34,116 bases of DNA from Candidatus Schekmanbacteria bacterium (GCA_016235675.1 JACRJN010000021.1:1-34116); one strand, 5' to 3'. Shown: positions 8,023 to 16,695, counted from the first letter of the stretch. The notes: a model not told the origin generated them from the sequence alone. Numbers and translations are program-made.

Positions 8023-8943
8023 ATGTTGGAATTATTCGATCCGTTATTTTTACGCAAATTAGAGGTGCTGCAAATCAATAGCCGCCGGGCTTCCATGCGA
8101 GGCTTGCGCGGCGAGATTCTGACCTCCAAAAAAGGCTCCAGCCTGGAGTTTATGGAATATAAGGAATACTGCTTCGGCGACGATTTCAAGCATATCGATT
8201 GGAATATCTATGGCCGCCTGGAAAAGCTCTATGTCCGCACCTTCCGGGGGGAAAAGAACCTGATGCTTTACATATTTTTCGATGCCAGCCGCTCCATGTC
8301 CCTGCCCAGAAAAGATAAAAAATACGAATTTACCCTCAAAACCGTTGCAGCGCTAAGCTATGTAGGGCTGCTTAGTCACAACTCTTTAAAATTAATCGCC
8401 TTATCCGGGAAAAGCGCAGGTAAGTTGTTGGGCAATGATAATCCGTTAGTCAAGGAAAGCCCCTTTTTTTATAATTGCAACGATATTTTCAAGGTTGCCC
8501 GCTTCTTGCACGCTATCGAACCGGACGGTGAGGCCGATATGCGTGAGGGTATCAAAAAGGTGATTGCTAAAAACCGCGGCATGGGTACGGCGATCATCAT
8601 CTCCGATTTCTGGATGGAATCGACGGCCTATCGGCAGGCGATTACCTTTTTATGCGGCAAGAACTTCGACATCAACGTAATCCATATTCAGGGGGAGGAG
8701 GAATGCTACCCGGCTCTGAAAATCGGACGGCTGAAGATTGAGGACGTGGAAAATGCCGAACAGAAAACGGTCACCCTAAACGAGCACAACCGCCGCCAAT
8801 ATGTCGATGCCGTCTCCCGGCATCAGTCCGAATTGCAAAAGCTCTGCCTGCGCAACCGCGCCAACTATGTGAGCGCCGACACCGCCCACCGGGTGGAGGA
8901 TTTTATCCTCAAGGAACTGCCCAAGATGCGGCTGTTGAGGTAG
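8023..8943 (+). CDS. DUF58 domain protein (orphan copy)
   Basis: A 306-aa DUF58 protein. The family signature is at about residues 41-61 (LEFMEYKEYCFGDDFKHIDW), and a vWA-like metal-site motif DASRS follows at 87-91 (FFDASRSMSLPR). No signal peptide or membrane segments are visible. DUF58 proteins usually work next to MoxR AAA+ ATPases, possibly in assembly of envelope complexes. Here moxR is absent from the neighbourhood and lies with a second DUF58 gene about 6 kb downstream. The gene starts 22 nt after the toxin stop, with AAGGG upstream, and nadD follows after 19 nt, so it may be co-transcribed with nadD. Confidence 0.85.
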   Translation: MLELFDPLFLRKLEVLQINSRRASMRGLRGEILTSKKGSSLEFMEYKEYCFGDDFKHIDWNIYGRLEKLYVRTFRGEKNLMLYIFFDASRSMSLPRKDKKYEFTLKTVAALSYVGLLSHNSLKLIALSGKSAGKLLGNDNPLVKESPFFYNCNDIFKVARFLHAIEPDGEADMREGIKKVIAKNRGMGTAIIISDFWMESTAYRQAITFLCGKNFDINVIHIQGEEECYPALKIGRLKIEDVENAEQKTVTLNEHNRRQYVDAVSRHQSELQKLCLRNRANYVSADTAHRVEDFILKELPKMRLLR

Positions 8944-8962
8944 GCTCATTGATTGAGGTAAC

Positions 8963-9622
8963 ATGCAGAAAATAGCCATTTACGGCGGCAGTTTCAATCC
9001 GATTCATAACGGACACTTGATTGTGGCCGAGGAGATCCGGCAGTTGTTTTGTCTGGACAGGGTGGTATTTGTGCCCGCGGCATGCCCGCCGCACAAGTCC
9101 AATGAAACGCTAATCGAAGCCAGGCACCGGCTGAACATGGTGCAGTTGGCCATCGCCGGCAATCCGGGGTTTACTATTTCCGAGATGGAGATTCAGCGCG
9201 GGGGGACGTCCTATACCATCGACACTTTACACGCCTTTCATCAACAGACCGATAAGCCGACCCAGTTTTACTTCATCATCGGCTCGGACGCTTTTTTGGA
9301 GCTAAATACCTGGAGAGACGCACATGAGCTTTTCCACTATACCCATTTTATCGTGATCGAGCGTCCCGGCGCTTTGATAACCAGGGCGATTGCATTTCTT
9401 CAGAGCTTTCATCCAGTGGATTATCAAATACTTACCGCTCCGCTCTTTTCCTGTGCATCGATAACGGCGCATAATTCGGGCAAGGTGTTTTTCACCCAGG
9501 CGACCCTGGCTAATATCTCCTCATCCGGCATCAGGGAAGAGGCTGCTTCCGGCAAATCCCTGCGCTATCTGGTGCCCGATGCGGTAATCGATTACATCAA
9601 AACTATGGGGTTATACCAATGA
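8963..9622 (+). CDS. nadD: Nicotinate-nucleotide adenylyltransferase NadD
   Basis: Makes deamido-NAD from nicotinate mononucleotide and ATP, the penultimate step of NAD synthesis. At 219 aa it is close to the usual length. The nucleotidyltransferase signature is complete: YGGSFNPIHNGHL at residues 7-19 with the HxGH motif at 15-18, FVPAACPPHK, FIIGSDAF, and the C-terminal ISSSGIRE motif. GAGGT precedes the ATG. The stop overlaps the start of the next gene (ATGA, 9619-9622), pointing to translational coupling with the TPR protein. Confidence 0.96.
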   Translation: MQKIAIYGGSFNPIHNGHLIVAEEIRQLFCLDRVVFVPAACPPHKSNETLIEARHRLNMVQLAIAGNPGFTISEMEIQRGGTSYTIDTLHAFHQQTDKPTQFYFIIGSDAFLELNTWRDAHELFHYTHFIVIERPGALITRAIAFLQSFHPVDYQILTAPLFSCASITAHNSGKVFFTQATLANISSSGIREEAASGKSLRYLVPDAVIDYIKTMGLYQ

Positions 9623-11088
9623 TTAAACGGCATAAGGTACTTTTAACCCTCCTGTTAATTTTTAGTTTTATTAATCTTGCATCCGCCGATAAAAGCGAAC
9701 AGGAAATGTATCTGGTGGGCAGATCGGCTTTTCAGGATGGATTATACAGCCTGACTGAACAACAAATGGGAAGCTTTATAAAAAATTATCCCGACAGCTT
9801 ATGGCTTTCTTCGGCGCATTTTTTGCTGGCCGAATCCCTGTATAAGCAAGGCAAATATGCCAAAGCCGCCGCCGCTTTCGAAGAGATCGGCCAATCCTAT
9901 CCTAAAGAATCCTGGCTGGATCGGGTTTGGTACCATTGGGGGTTATGTTATTTTAAACTCAACAACCCGCCGCGTGCTGTTGAAATCTGGAACGATTTTT
10001 TACGCCGGTTTCCTAAAAGCGACCTGATTGGTTCGGTATTGCTGTACCAGGGAGAAACCCTCTATCAACTTAACCGATATAGCGAAGCGCGTTCAATATA
10101 TCAGCGACTGGAACAAAATCCGCCTGCTCAACTTGACCGGGAAGGCGTTGCCTGGCGCATCGGTCAGTGTTACTTTAAAGAAGAAAATTATGCCCAAACC
10201 GTGCAGTATGTAAAAAAATTACTGGACATGAATCCCAAGGAGAATCTGGCGGTTGAAGCGCAATGGCAACTGGCCGGGGCTTATTTCCGTCTGCCGGATT
10301 ATAATCAGGCCGCCCAGGAATATTTGAATTTTATCCTCCGTTACCCCAAGCACCGCTATACCCCGGAGGCTTATTATTATCGCGGGCAGGCCGCCTGGCG
10401 GGCGAAAGATTATGCCCTGGCGGCTAAAGCCATCCAGCAATTAATAAAGAACTATCCGCAACATGCGCAGACTGAACAATTATTATTTCAACTAGCCCAA
10501 GGCTATGAGCGCTTAAAGGATTATAATTCCGCTGTCTTGACCTATCAAAAATTATTGAAAGAATTTCCCAAAAGCAAGCAGGCCGCTCCGGCGCTTTATA
10601 ACCAGGGCTTAGCCTGTTTGCAGCTTAAACAAGACAAGTCAGCCGAAGAGAATTTTAATCAGGTTATAGCGCGTTTTCCGCAAAACCCTTTAATGTTATC
10701 CGCCAATCTGCAACTGGGGAATTTAGCCTTCAAACAGGAAAATTGGGCACAGGCGGCGAAATTTTATAAAACCGCGGCCGGGGCTGAAGGCGCAGAGGGA
10801 GCGCAGGCTTTATATCGTCTGGGGGAATGTCATTGGAAACTGGGGCAGAACCAAGAAGCACGGGAGGTTTTTTCCAGTCTTATTGACCAGTATCCCCAGG
10901 AGAAGTCATGGCTACAGATGGCGCAATTTCGTCTGGGGCAAATTTATCGTCTGACCGGCAATTTTACTCAGGCGCAATTGATTTTCGAGAAATTATCGGC
11001 TCAGGTTAAGGATGAGCAGTTAAAGAAATCCGTCCGGGAGCAATTAGAGCAAATTGCCAAAAGCCAGGCGCAGATCAAGGCTAAATAA
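9619..11088 (+). CDS. Secreted/periplasmic TPR protein
   Basis: A 489-aa protein with a signal peptide (about 1-23, LLTLLLIFSFINLASA) followed almost entirely by tetratricopeptide repeats. These have the YbgF/CpoB-like pattern FxKxYPxSxxAxxAxYxLGxxYxxxxxYxxA, one repeat per 36-40 aa and about ten or more in all. It ends in a short charged helix (KKSVREQLEQIAKSQAQIK). It probably acts as a protein-interaction scaffold in the periplasm or at the outer membrane. It is coupled to nadD by a 4-nt overlap. An exact partner cannot be named from the sequence. Confidence 0.85.
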   Translation: MIKRHKVLLTLLLIFSFINLASADKSEQEMYLVGRSAFQDGLYSLTEQQMGSFIKNYPDSLWLSSAHFLLAESLYKQGKYAKAAAAFEEIGQSYPKESWLDRVWYHWGLCYFKLNNPPRAVEIWNDFLRRFPKSDLIGSVLLYQGETLYQLNRYSEARSIYQRLEQNPPAQLDREGVAWRIGQCYFKEENYAQTVQYVKKLLDMNPKENLAVEAQWQLAGAYFRLPDYNQAAQEYLNFILRYPKHRYTPEAYYYRGQAAWRAKDYALAAKAIQQLIKNYPQHAQTEQLLFQLAQGYERLKDYNSAVLTYQKLLKEFPKSKQAAPALYNQGLACLQLKQDKSAEENFNQVIARFPQNPLMLSANLQLGNLAFKQENWAQAAKFYKTAAGAEGAEGAQALYRLGECHWKLGQNQEAREVFSSLIDQYPQEKSWLQMAQFRLGQIYRLTGNFTQAQLIFEKLSAQVKDEQLKKSVREQLEQIAKSQAQIKAK

Positions 11089-11113
11089 TTGGTCGCGTAG
11101 CAATAGGGAGACC
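11089..11113. repeat. Solo outer end of family 1 repeat
   Basis: TTGGTCGCGTAGCAATAGGG and the following bases match, in reverse complement, the right end of family 1 copies at 150-170 and 16826-16852. The GTCATTGCGAG core is absent, so this is a partial copy directly after the TPR gene stop. Confidence 0.7.
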
Positions 11114-11143
11114 TTTTTTGTATTGGGGGAAAATCTTAAATTT

Positions 11144-11198
11144 CGTAGTCTAAAGCCCTTTAGGGCTGAAATCCCAGGGCTAAAGCCCTGGCACTACG
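11144..11198. repeat. AGGGCT palindromic repeat
   Basis: The outer ends CGTAGT and ACTACG enclose a perfect stem, CCAGGGC / GCCCTGG (11174-11191, loop TAAA), and a weaker CCCTTTAGGG palindrome. The same motif style (CAGGGCTAACGCCCTG) recurs at the window end, 34088-34103, so it is a second dispersed family. Confidence 0.75.
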
Positions 11199-11228
11199 AC
11201 TGCTTGCAAACCCCAAAAGCCCTCAAAA

Positions 11229-11328
11229 TGTCATTCCCGTGAAAACGGGAATCCAGTTCCCCATTCTCCATTTTCATGAGGACATGCTTTTCAAAGACTT
11301 CTGGATTCCCGCTGCTGCGGGAATGACA
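11229..11328. repeat. TGTCATTCCCG inverted repeat, family 3
   Basis: The left arm TGTCATTCCCGTGAAAACGG and the right arm ending CTGCGGGAATGACA are near-perfect inverted copies over about 28 bp, each with its own small hairpin (CCCGTGAAAACGGG; CCCGCTGCTGCGGG). A relative lies between thrS and infC at 13867-13942. Confidence 0.8.
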
Positions 11329-11415
11329 AAATGGGAGTTGCGATACGGCCCCTAAAGGTCTGCGCTACGATAAATATAAATATGAATGCAATTCTGGTCT
11401 TACAATAAAAATCAC

Positions 11416-11444
11416 TTGACAACAGCAGCGCAGATCAATATAAT
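11416..11444 (+). promoter_or_regulatory. Consensus sigma-70-type promoter for tRNA-Val
   Basis: TTGACA (11416-11421), a 17-nt spacer, then TATAAT (11439-11444). Both boxes match the consensus exactly. The predicted transcript start, about 11451, is roughly 13 nt before the mature tRNA 5' end. Confidence 0.93.
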
Positions 11445-11463
11445 CGTCAATTAGCGACACTAC

Positions 11464-11538
11464 AGGCGCGTGGCTCAGGGGTAGAGCGCTACCTTGACAC
11501 GGTAGAGGTCGGCGGTTCGAGACCGCCCGCGCCTACCA
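11464..11538 (+). tRNA. tRNA-Val (anticodon GAC), CCA encoded
   Basis: Complete cloverleaf. Acceptor AGGCGCG (11464-11470) pairs with CGCGCCT (11528-11534), followed by A and an encoded CCA (11536-11538). D stem GCTC/GAGC. Anticodon stem CTACC/GGTAG with loop TTGACAC, so the anticodon is GAC (11496-11498) and it reads valine GUC/GUU. T stem GGCGG/CCGCC with loop TTCGAGA. It is a single-gene unit with its own promoter and terminator. Confidence 0.97.
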
Positions 11539-11593
11539 TTAGGGATAACAACAGCTTATATATGGCCTTAATCTCTTGGTAAAAATAAATAGG

Positions 11594-11640
11594 GCATCAT
11601 GAAAGCAGGCGACAGGCTTTTATGATGCTTTTTGTTTTTT
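11594..11640 (+). terminator. Intrinsic terminator after tRNA-Val
   Basis: GCATCATGAAAGC (11594-11606) pairs with GCTTTTATGATGC (11616-11628), a 13-bp stem with one G-U pair and a 9-nt loop. The T-rich run TTTTTGTTTTTT follows (11629-11640). Confidence 0.92.
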
Positions 11641-11662
11641 CAGCCTGGAATTAAGCAGTTTT

Positions 11663-11936
11663 GTAGGGTGGGCTGTGCCCACCAATGGTAGCACAGGCAT
11701 CTTGCCTGTGTTGTGGGCAACGCCCACACAAAAACGGCTTAGTTACTTTCGAATGTTATATCGGCTATACCGAGACTTCCATTCTATGCCGCAACACAGG
11801 CTAGGAAGCCTGTGCTACCAAAAATCAAGATACAAGGGTGGGCTGTGCCCACCAAATTTGCTGGCCTGACATTATTTATGCCGGCCAAATAACTACCAGG
11901 AATAGTTTAAAATGGTGGGCAAAGCCCACCCTACCA
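11663..11936. repeat. Nested GGTGGGC / GCACAGGC palindromic element
   Basis: The left end GTAGGGTGGGCTGTGCCCAC (from 11663) and the right end GGTGGGCAAAGCCCACCCTA (11914-11933) are inverted copies. Inside lie a GGTAGCACAGGC...GCCTGTG hairpin (11687-11710), TGTGGGCAACGCCCACA (11712-11728), CACAGGCTAGGAAGCCTGTG (11795-11814) and a second GGTGGGCTGTGCCCACC (11837-11853). It looks like a composite of several copies of one palindromic family. It fills the space between the tRNA terminator and thrS and overlaps the first ATG of the thrS frame. No T-box motif is seen. Confidence 0.75.
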
Positions 11937-11953
11937 AGAAAGATCAAGCAATC

Positions 11954-13858
11954 GTGGCAAAAGAAATAAGCATTACCCTTGAAGACGGGAAGCAGAAAAC
12001 CTGTTCCCAGCCAATCAATGCAGGCGAAATCATTAAAGACTTGAATCTTAAAAAGGTGGTCGCGGCTTGTTTTGACGGGCAGCCTGTAGACTTGACCTGT
12101 CCCTTGGAAAACAGCGGGACGCTGGCTTTTATTACCCTGGATTCAGTCCAGGGACGGGAAATATTGCGTCACAGCACCGCTCACATTATGGCACAGGCGG
12201 TGACTGAGCTTTTCCCCGGTACCAAACTGGCTATCGGCCCGGCTATCGAGGAAGGATTTTATTATGATTTCGACTGCCCGCAACGTTTCAGTGAAGAGGA
12301 TTTGATCAGAATTGAAAAGCGGATGCAGGAAATCATCGAACAGAAATTGCCCTTTGCCAGAAAAATGCTGGACAAGAAATCGGCTTGGGATTTTTTCCGC
12401 CAAAATGGAGAAATATACAAAACTGAATTGATTGAAGAGCTTCAAGACGGTACAATCAGCCTTTATCAGCAAGGGGATTTTATCGATCTTTGCCGCGGTC
12501 CGCATTTGCCCGCTACCGGATGGGTACCGGCCTTTAAATTATTAAGCATCGCCGGAGCCTATTGGCGCGGGAGTGAAAAGAACAAGATGCTCCAGCGGAT
12601 TTACGGCACCGCTTTTGCCAGCGCTAAAGAATTGGCTGATTATTTGCATAAGATAGAAGAAGCCCAGCGCCGCGACCACCGCAAGTTAGGGCGGGAATTG
12701 GACTTGTTCAGTTTTCAGGAGGAGGCCGGAGCAGGGCTGGTCATCTACCATCCCAAAGGGGCGTTGCTGCGCGCCACCTTAGAAGAATTCGAGCGCAAGG
12801 AACACCTAAAGCGCGGCTACCAACTGGCGGTCGGGCCGCAAATTCTTAAACTGGATTTATGGAAAAAATCGGGGCATTACGATAATTATCGGGAAAATAT
12901 GTATTTTACCGAAATAGAGGGGGAAAAGTACGGCATCAAGCCCATGAACTGCCTCGCCCACATGCTCATCTATAAATCCAGGCTGAGAAGCTACCGGGAT
13001 TTGCCGCTACGCTATTTTGAACTGGGCACGGTGTATCGTCACGAAAAATCGGGCGTGCTCCATGGCTTGTTACGGGTACGCGGCTTTACCCAGGACGATG
13101 CCCATATTCTTTGTACCCCGGATCAATTGAATGACGAAATTAAAGGGGTAATTAAATTTGTTCAGGACGTGATGGCCATTTTCGGCTTTGATTATACTAT
13201 GGAGATCAGCACCCGCCCGGAGAAATCCATCGGCAGCGACCAGGATTGGGAACGGGCGACCAATGCCTTGATGCTGGCCTTGCGGGATACCGGTTTAGCT
13301 TTTGCGATCAATGAAGGCGACGGCGCCTTTTACGGCCCTAAAATCGATGTGAAGCTAAAAGATGCCTTAGGCCGTTCCTGGCAATGCGCGACTATTCAAT
13401 GCGACTTTACCTTGCCGGAGCGCTTTGACCTAAAATACATCGGGGCGGATGGCGCCGAACATCGCCCGGTTATGCTGCATCGGGTGATTTTGGGGGCGCT
13501 GGAACGCTTTATGGGCGTTTTGATCGAGCATTACGCCGGGGCATTTCCGGTCTGGTTAGCGCCGGAACAAGTGCGCATTTTGACCATTACCGATGCGCAA
13601 AAGGATTACGCCCAAGTGGTGGAATCCCAATTGCGGGAGCATGGAATTAGGGTTTCGGCTGATCTGCGTCAGGAAAAGATCGGATTGAAAATCCGGGAGG
13701 CTCAGCTTGAAAAAATACCCTATATGTTGATCGCAGGCAATAAAGAAATCGCCGAGCAGAAGGTGTCGGTCAGATCCCGCAAGGACGGGGATTTGGGCGG
13801 ATTCAGCCTGTATCAGTTTATAGATAGGATTAAACAGGAAATAGAGGGGAAAAAATAA
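11954..13858 (+). CDS. thrS: Threonyl-tRNA synthetase
   Basis: Charges tRNA-Thr with threonine in the cytoplasm. All family domains are present: TGS (about 1-65), the editing domain with [12 protein letters not shown] and a later Cys/His pair, and the class II catalytic core. The core has zinc-ligand context [11 protein letters not shown], motif 2 [20 protein letters not shown] and motif 3 [19 protein letters not shown]. The anticodon-binding domain ends the protein. I prefer GTG at 11954 ([12 protein letters not shown], 634 aa). The ATG at 11912 adds 14 residues encoded inside the palindromic element and not expected for the family. The upstream AAGAAAG is only a weak ribosome-binding site, so the start is uncertain. 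infC follows, a common order. Confidence 0.95.
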   Translation: MAKEISITLEDGKQKTCSQPINAGEIIKDLNLKKVVAACFDGQPVDLTCPLENSGTLAFITLDSVQGREILRHSTAHIMAQAVTELFPGTKLAIGPAIEEGFYYDFDCPQRFSEEDLIRIEKRMQEIIEQKLPFARKMLDKKSAWDFFRQNGEIYKTELIEELQDGTISLYQQGDFIDLCRGPHLPATGWVPAFKLLSIAGAYWRGSEKNKMLQRIYGTAFASAKELADYLHKIEEAQRRDHRKLGRELDLFSFQEEAGAGLVIYHPKGALLRATLEEFERKEHLKRGYQLAVGPQILKLDLWKKSGHYDNYRENMYFTEIEGEKYGIKPMNCLAHMLIYKSRLRSYRDLPLRYFELGTVYRHEKSGVLHGLLRVRGFTQDDAHILCTPDQLNDEIKGVIKFVQDVMAIFGFDYTMEISTRPEKSIGSDQDWERATNALMLALRDTGLAFAINEGDGAFYGPKIDVKLKDALGRSWQCATIQCDFTLPERFDLKYIGADGAEHRPVMLHRVILGALERFMGVLIEHYAGAFPVWLAPEQVRILTITDAQKDYAQVVESQLREHGIRVSADLRQEKIGLKIREAQLEKIPYMLIAGNKEIAEQKVSVRSRKDGDLGGFSLYQFIDRIKQEIEGKK

Positions 13859-13866
13859 TTGCTGAA

Positions 13867-13942
13867 TGTCATCCCTCGAATGCCTTTATCAGGGATATGG
13901 TATGTAAAATCAGATTCCCGATAAAGGCATTCGGGAATGACA
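13867..13942. repeat. TGTCAT...ATGACA inverted repeat between thrS and infC
   Basis: The left arm TGTCATCCCTCGAATGCCTT and the right arm AAAGGCATTCGGGAATGACA form a stem of about 25-30 bp, with minor mismatches, around a loop near 13895-13905. It belongs with the family at 11229-11328. It ends about 25 nt before the infC Shine-Dalgarno and would lie in a thrS-infC transcript. No U-run follows. Confidence 0.75.
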
Positions 13943-13982
13943 AGTTGGATAATAAAATCAAAACTCAAAGGAGGTGAAAAAA

Positions 13983-14549
13983 ATTAATAAAAACGATTCG
14001 ATACGCATCAATGATGAAATAAGAGCTTCTCAGGTGCGAGTGGTATCCGCCGACAGCACTCACCTGGGAGTAAAATCCTTGCCGGAAGCGCTCTCTATGG
14101 CGGCGGCAACCGGTCTTGACTTGGTGGAGGTTTCGCCGGAAGCCAATCCCCCGGTTTGCAAAATCATGGATTACGGTAAATTCAAATACCAGAAAAGCAA
14201 ACGGGATCATGAAAGCAAAAAACATCAAAAGGTGATTCAGGTCAAGGAAATAAAGATCCGTCCCAGCACCGGACAACATGATTACGATTTCAAACTCAAG
14301 CACGCCAAAAAATTCCTGCAACAAGGGAATAAGGTTAAAATAACCATTACTTTCCGCGGGCGGGAAACCGCTCATGTTGACTTGGGCAAGGGTACGCTCC
14401 TAAAGATAGCGGAAGACATCGCGCCTTTCGGTGAAGTGGAATTACAACCGAAGCGAGAAGGCCGCCGTATGCTGATGATCCTTGCGCCTGCTGCTCATCG
14501 CATTGCCGGAAATAACCAATCCGCCGCGGTGGAACAGCCGGCTCATTGA
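13983..14549 (+). CDS. infC: Translation initiation factor IF-3 (AUU start)
   Basis: IF-3 binds the 30S subunit, blocks premature 50S joining and proofreads start codon choice. The protein is 188 aa, with the N-domain (INDEIRASQVRVV...GLDLVEVSP...VCKIMDYGKFKYQ), a basic linker (about 75-90) and the C-domain (VKEIKIRPSTGQHDYDFKLK, KVKITITFRGRE, MLMILAP). The apparent GTG at 13974 is part of the Shine-Dalgarno AAGGAGGTG itself. The next codon with correct spacing (8 nt from GGAGG) is ATT at 13983, giving INKNDSIRIN, which fits the family N-terminus. An AUU start is known for infC in other bacteria, where IF-3 represses its own synthesis. rpmI and rplT do not follow. Confidence 0.95.
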   Translation: MNKNDSIRINDEIRASQVRVVSADSTHLGVKSLPEALSMAAATGLDLVEVSPEANPPVCKIMDYGKFKYQKSKRDHESKKHQKVIQVKEIKIRPSTGQHDYDFKLKHAKKFLQQGNKVKITITFRGRETAHVDLGKGTLLKIAEDIAPFGEVELQPKREGRRMLMILAPAAHRIAGNNQSAAVEQPAH

Positions 14550-14601
14550 TATTTAGGCGCAATACCGTTTTAAGGAATAAAAGAAAGGGTTTCCCATAAT
14601 C

Positions 14602-14681
14602 TGTCATTGCGAGCTGAGCGAAGCAATCTCTATTCCCGTGCGTCTGAGATTGCTTCGGCGATAAGACTGCCTCGCAATGAC
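14602..14681. repeat. Family 1 palindromic repeat, copy B (core only)
   Basis: TGTCATTGCGAGCTGAGCGA (from 14602), GAGATTGCTTCGGCG and CTCGCAATGAC (to 14681). It has the same core as copy C but lacks the outer CTACGCGACC end. Lies downstream of infC. Confidence 0.8.
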
Positions 14682-14748
14682 AATTTCTTAAGTGAACGGT
14701 ATTGTATTTAGGCGGTAGATGCCCGGCCTGTGATGTCCTCAATAAACA

Positions 14749-14783
14749 AGGGGTTAGCATTATGTCGCTAACCCCTCTTTTTG
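14749..14783 (+). terminator. Intrinsic terminator after infC
   Basis: AGGGGTTAGC (14749-14758) pairs perfectly with GCTAACCCCT (14767-14776) around an 8-nt loop, followed by CTTTTTG. It separates thrS-infC from the moxR unit, 37 nt before the moxR start. Confidence 0.9.
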
Positions 14784-14819
14784 CTTATGAAATAAAAATT
14801 CTCTCCAGGAGGCTTTTTC

Positions 14820-15809
14820 ATGGGTGTGGATATAGGCGCGATCACCGAGAAGGTTAAGCAGGAAAGTGTTTTCGTTCATAAATTGATTTCGGAACTGACT
14901 AAAATAATGGTCGGCCAGCGTTATTTATTGGAAAGACTAGTAGTGGCTTTATTGGCCGATGGTCATGTGTTGGTGGAAGGCGTTCCGGGATTGGCCAAAA
15001 CCACCGCGGTAAAAACCCTGGCCGCAGCGATTGATACCGATTTTCAGCGCATCCAGTTTACCCCGGATTTACTCCCCGCCGATCTTTTGGGAACGCAGAT
15101 TTATTTGCCTAAAACCTCCGAATTTATAGTGAAAAAAGGGCCGATATTTTCCCATATCATCCTTGCCGATGAAATAAACCGCGCTCCGGCTAAAGTGCAG
15201 AGCGCCTTATTGGAATGTATGCAGGAGCGCCAGGTTACTATCGCCAATGAAACATTTATGCTGGAAGCGCCTTTTCTGGTTATGGCCACGCAGAACCCGA
15301 TCGAACAGGAAGGAACTTACCCTCTGCCGGAGGCGCAAGTCGATCGTTTCATGTTCAAGTTGAAGGTGTCTTATCCCACCAAACAGGAAGAACGGGAAAT
15401 AATGTGCCGGATGGCCGTCCGCAAGAAACCGATCGTTACTGCGGTGATTAAACCGGGAGAGATTTTAAGCGCCAGGGAGGTTGTCGACCAGGTTTATATC
15501 GACGCTAAGATTGAAGATTATATCGTGGATATTGTTTTGGCTACCCGCAACCCTGAGGCACACGGATTAACCAACCTCAAGCAACTGGTCGAATACGGAG
15601 CCTCCCCCCGCGCCAGTATTTATCTCAACCAAGCCGCTAAAGCCCATGCTTTTATGCAGGGACGCGGTTATGTTACCCCTCACGATGTAAAGAGCATCGG
15701 CCCCGACATCCTGCGGCACCGGCTGATTTTAACCTACGAAGCGGAAGCGGAAAACGTCAGTCCGGACGATGTGATTAATCAGATATTTGACCGGATCGAT
15801 GTGCCGTGA
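14820..15809 (+). CDS. MoxR-family AAA+ ATPase
   Basis: A 329-aa MoxR AAA+ ATPase. It has Walker A GVPGLAKT (54-61), Walker B IILADEINRAPAKVQSALLE, sensor 1 ATQNPIEQEGTYPLPEAQ with DRFMFK, and a C-terminal lid domain. AGGAGG lies 8-9 nt before the ATG. MoxR proteins act as chaperones for metal insertion or for assembly of vWA-domain complexes. It is followed after 7 nt by a DUF58 gene, the standard MoxR-DUF58 pair. The transglutaminase and BatA/BatB genes often found beside such pairs are absent here. Confidence 0.95.
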   Translation: MGVDIGAITEKVKQESVFVHKLISELTKIMVGQRYLLERLVVALLADGHVLVEGVPGLAKTTAVKTLAAAIDTDFQRIQFTPDLLPADLLGTQIYLPKTSEFIVKKGPIFSHIILADEINRAPAKVQSALLECMQERQVTIANETFMLEAPFLVMATQNPIEQEGTYPLPEAQVDRFMFKLKVSYPTKQEEREIMCRMAVRKKPIVTAVIKPGEILSAREVVDQVYIDAKIEDYIVDIVLATRNPEAHGLTNLKQLVEYGASPRASIYLNQAAKAHAFMQGRGYVTPHDVKSIGPDILRHRLILTYEAEAENVSPDDVINQIFDRIDVP

Positions 15810-15816
15810 GGAGCTA

Positions 15817-16695
15817 ATGATCTCACCCGAATTAATCAAACAAATCAGAGCGATACAAATCCGTACCAATCATCTGGTTACCGATGTCCTGGCCGGCGAA
15901 TACAGTAGCGCCTTCAAAGGCCGGGGCATGGAATTCGAACAGGTGCGGGAATATATAGCGGGCGACGACGTGCGCGCTATCGATTGGAACGTTACGGCGC
16001 GGATGGGCGGTCGTCCGTTTGTCAAGGAATACCGGGAAGAACGGGAATTGACCATCATGCTGTTGGTGGATGTCAGTTCATCGGGGCAATTCGGCTCCCA
16101 GGAAAAATATAAAAACGAAATCGCGGCCGAAATCGCCTCGGTACTGGCCTATGCAGCCATTAAAAACAATGACAAAGCAGGCTTAATCGTCTTTTCCGAT
16201 AAAATCGAGCAATACATCCCGCCCAAGAAGGGACGCTCTCATATCTGGAATGTGATCCGGGCGATTTTAACCTGTGAACCGGAGGGAATTAAAACGGACT
16301 TGAACGTTCCCCTGGAGTTTTTAACCAAAGTGGCTCACCGTAAAACCGTGGCCTTTTTTATTTCGGATTTCATCGCCTCCGATTATAAGAAAACCCTGCA
16401 ACTAGCCGGAAAGAAACACGATGTTATCGCTGTTTCTGTTTATGACCGGCGGGAGCAGGAATTGCCCAGATTGGGATTTATTCAACTGGAAGACGCCGAA
16501 ACTACGGAGACATTACTCATCGATACCAACAATCCTGAACTGTTGCAGGAATTTAAGCGTCTGAACCAGGAAAGACGACAGCAATTAAAATCCCTCCTGC
16601 ATTCCCTGGAAATCGATCAAATCGATGTCGACACCGCCCATTCCTATATCGACCCTCTTATGAAATTTTTCCGCTTCAGGGAAAAACGGCTGTAA
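15817..16695 (+). CDS. DUF58 domain protein (MoxR partner)
   Basis: A 292-aa DUF58 protein. I chose ATG 15817 (MISPELIKQI), with GAGGAG upstream 7 nt after the moxR stop, over an in-frame ATG at 15787 inside moxR. The signature is at about 37-58 (GRGMEFEQVREYIAGDDVRA, then IDWN), and a vWA-like metal motif DVSSS is at 85-89. It lacks a signal peptide or membrane segments. It is a paralogue of the orphan gene at 8023, which has FGDDFKHIDWN at the matching place. Probable partner of the MoxR ATPase in an assembly or chaperone complex; the substrate is unknown. Confidence 0.93.
   Translation: MISPELIKQIRAIQIRTNHLVTDVLAGEYSSAFKGRGMEFEQVREYIAGDDVRAIDWNVTARMGGRPFVKEYREERELTIMLLVDVSSSGQFGSQEKYKNEIAAEIASVLAYAAIKNNDKAGLIVFSDKIEQYIPPKKGRSHIWNVIRAILTCEPEGIKTDLNVPLEFLTKVAHRKTVAFFISDFIASDYKKTLQLAGKKHDVIAVSVYDRREQELPRLGFIQLEDAETTETLLIDTNNPELLQEFKRLNQERRQQLKSLLHSLEIDQIDVDTAHSYIDPLMKFFRFREKRL

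Noticed and set aside
11663-11936. CRISPR-like or T-box region before thrS
   Set aside because: The repeated units are palindromes of uneven spacing without unique spacers, and no T-box sequence or specifier hairpin is visible.
13974-13976. GTG as infC start
   Set aside because: It is part of the Shine-Dalgarno AAGGAGGTG and leaves no upstream ribosome-binding site. ATT 13983 fits better.
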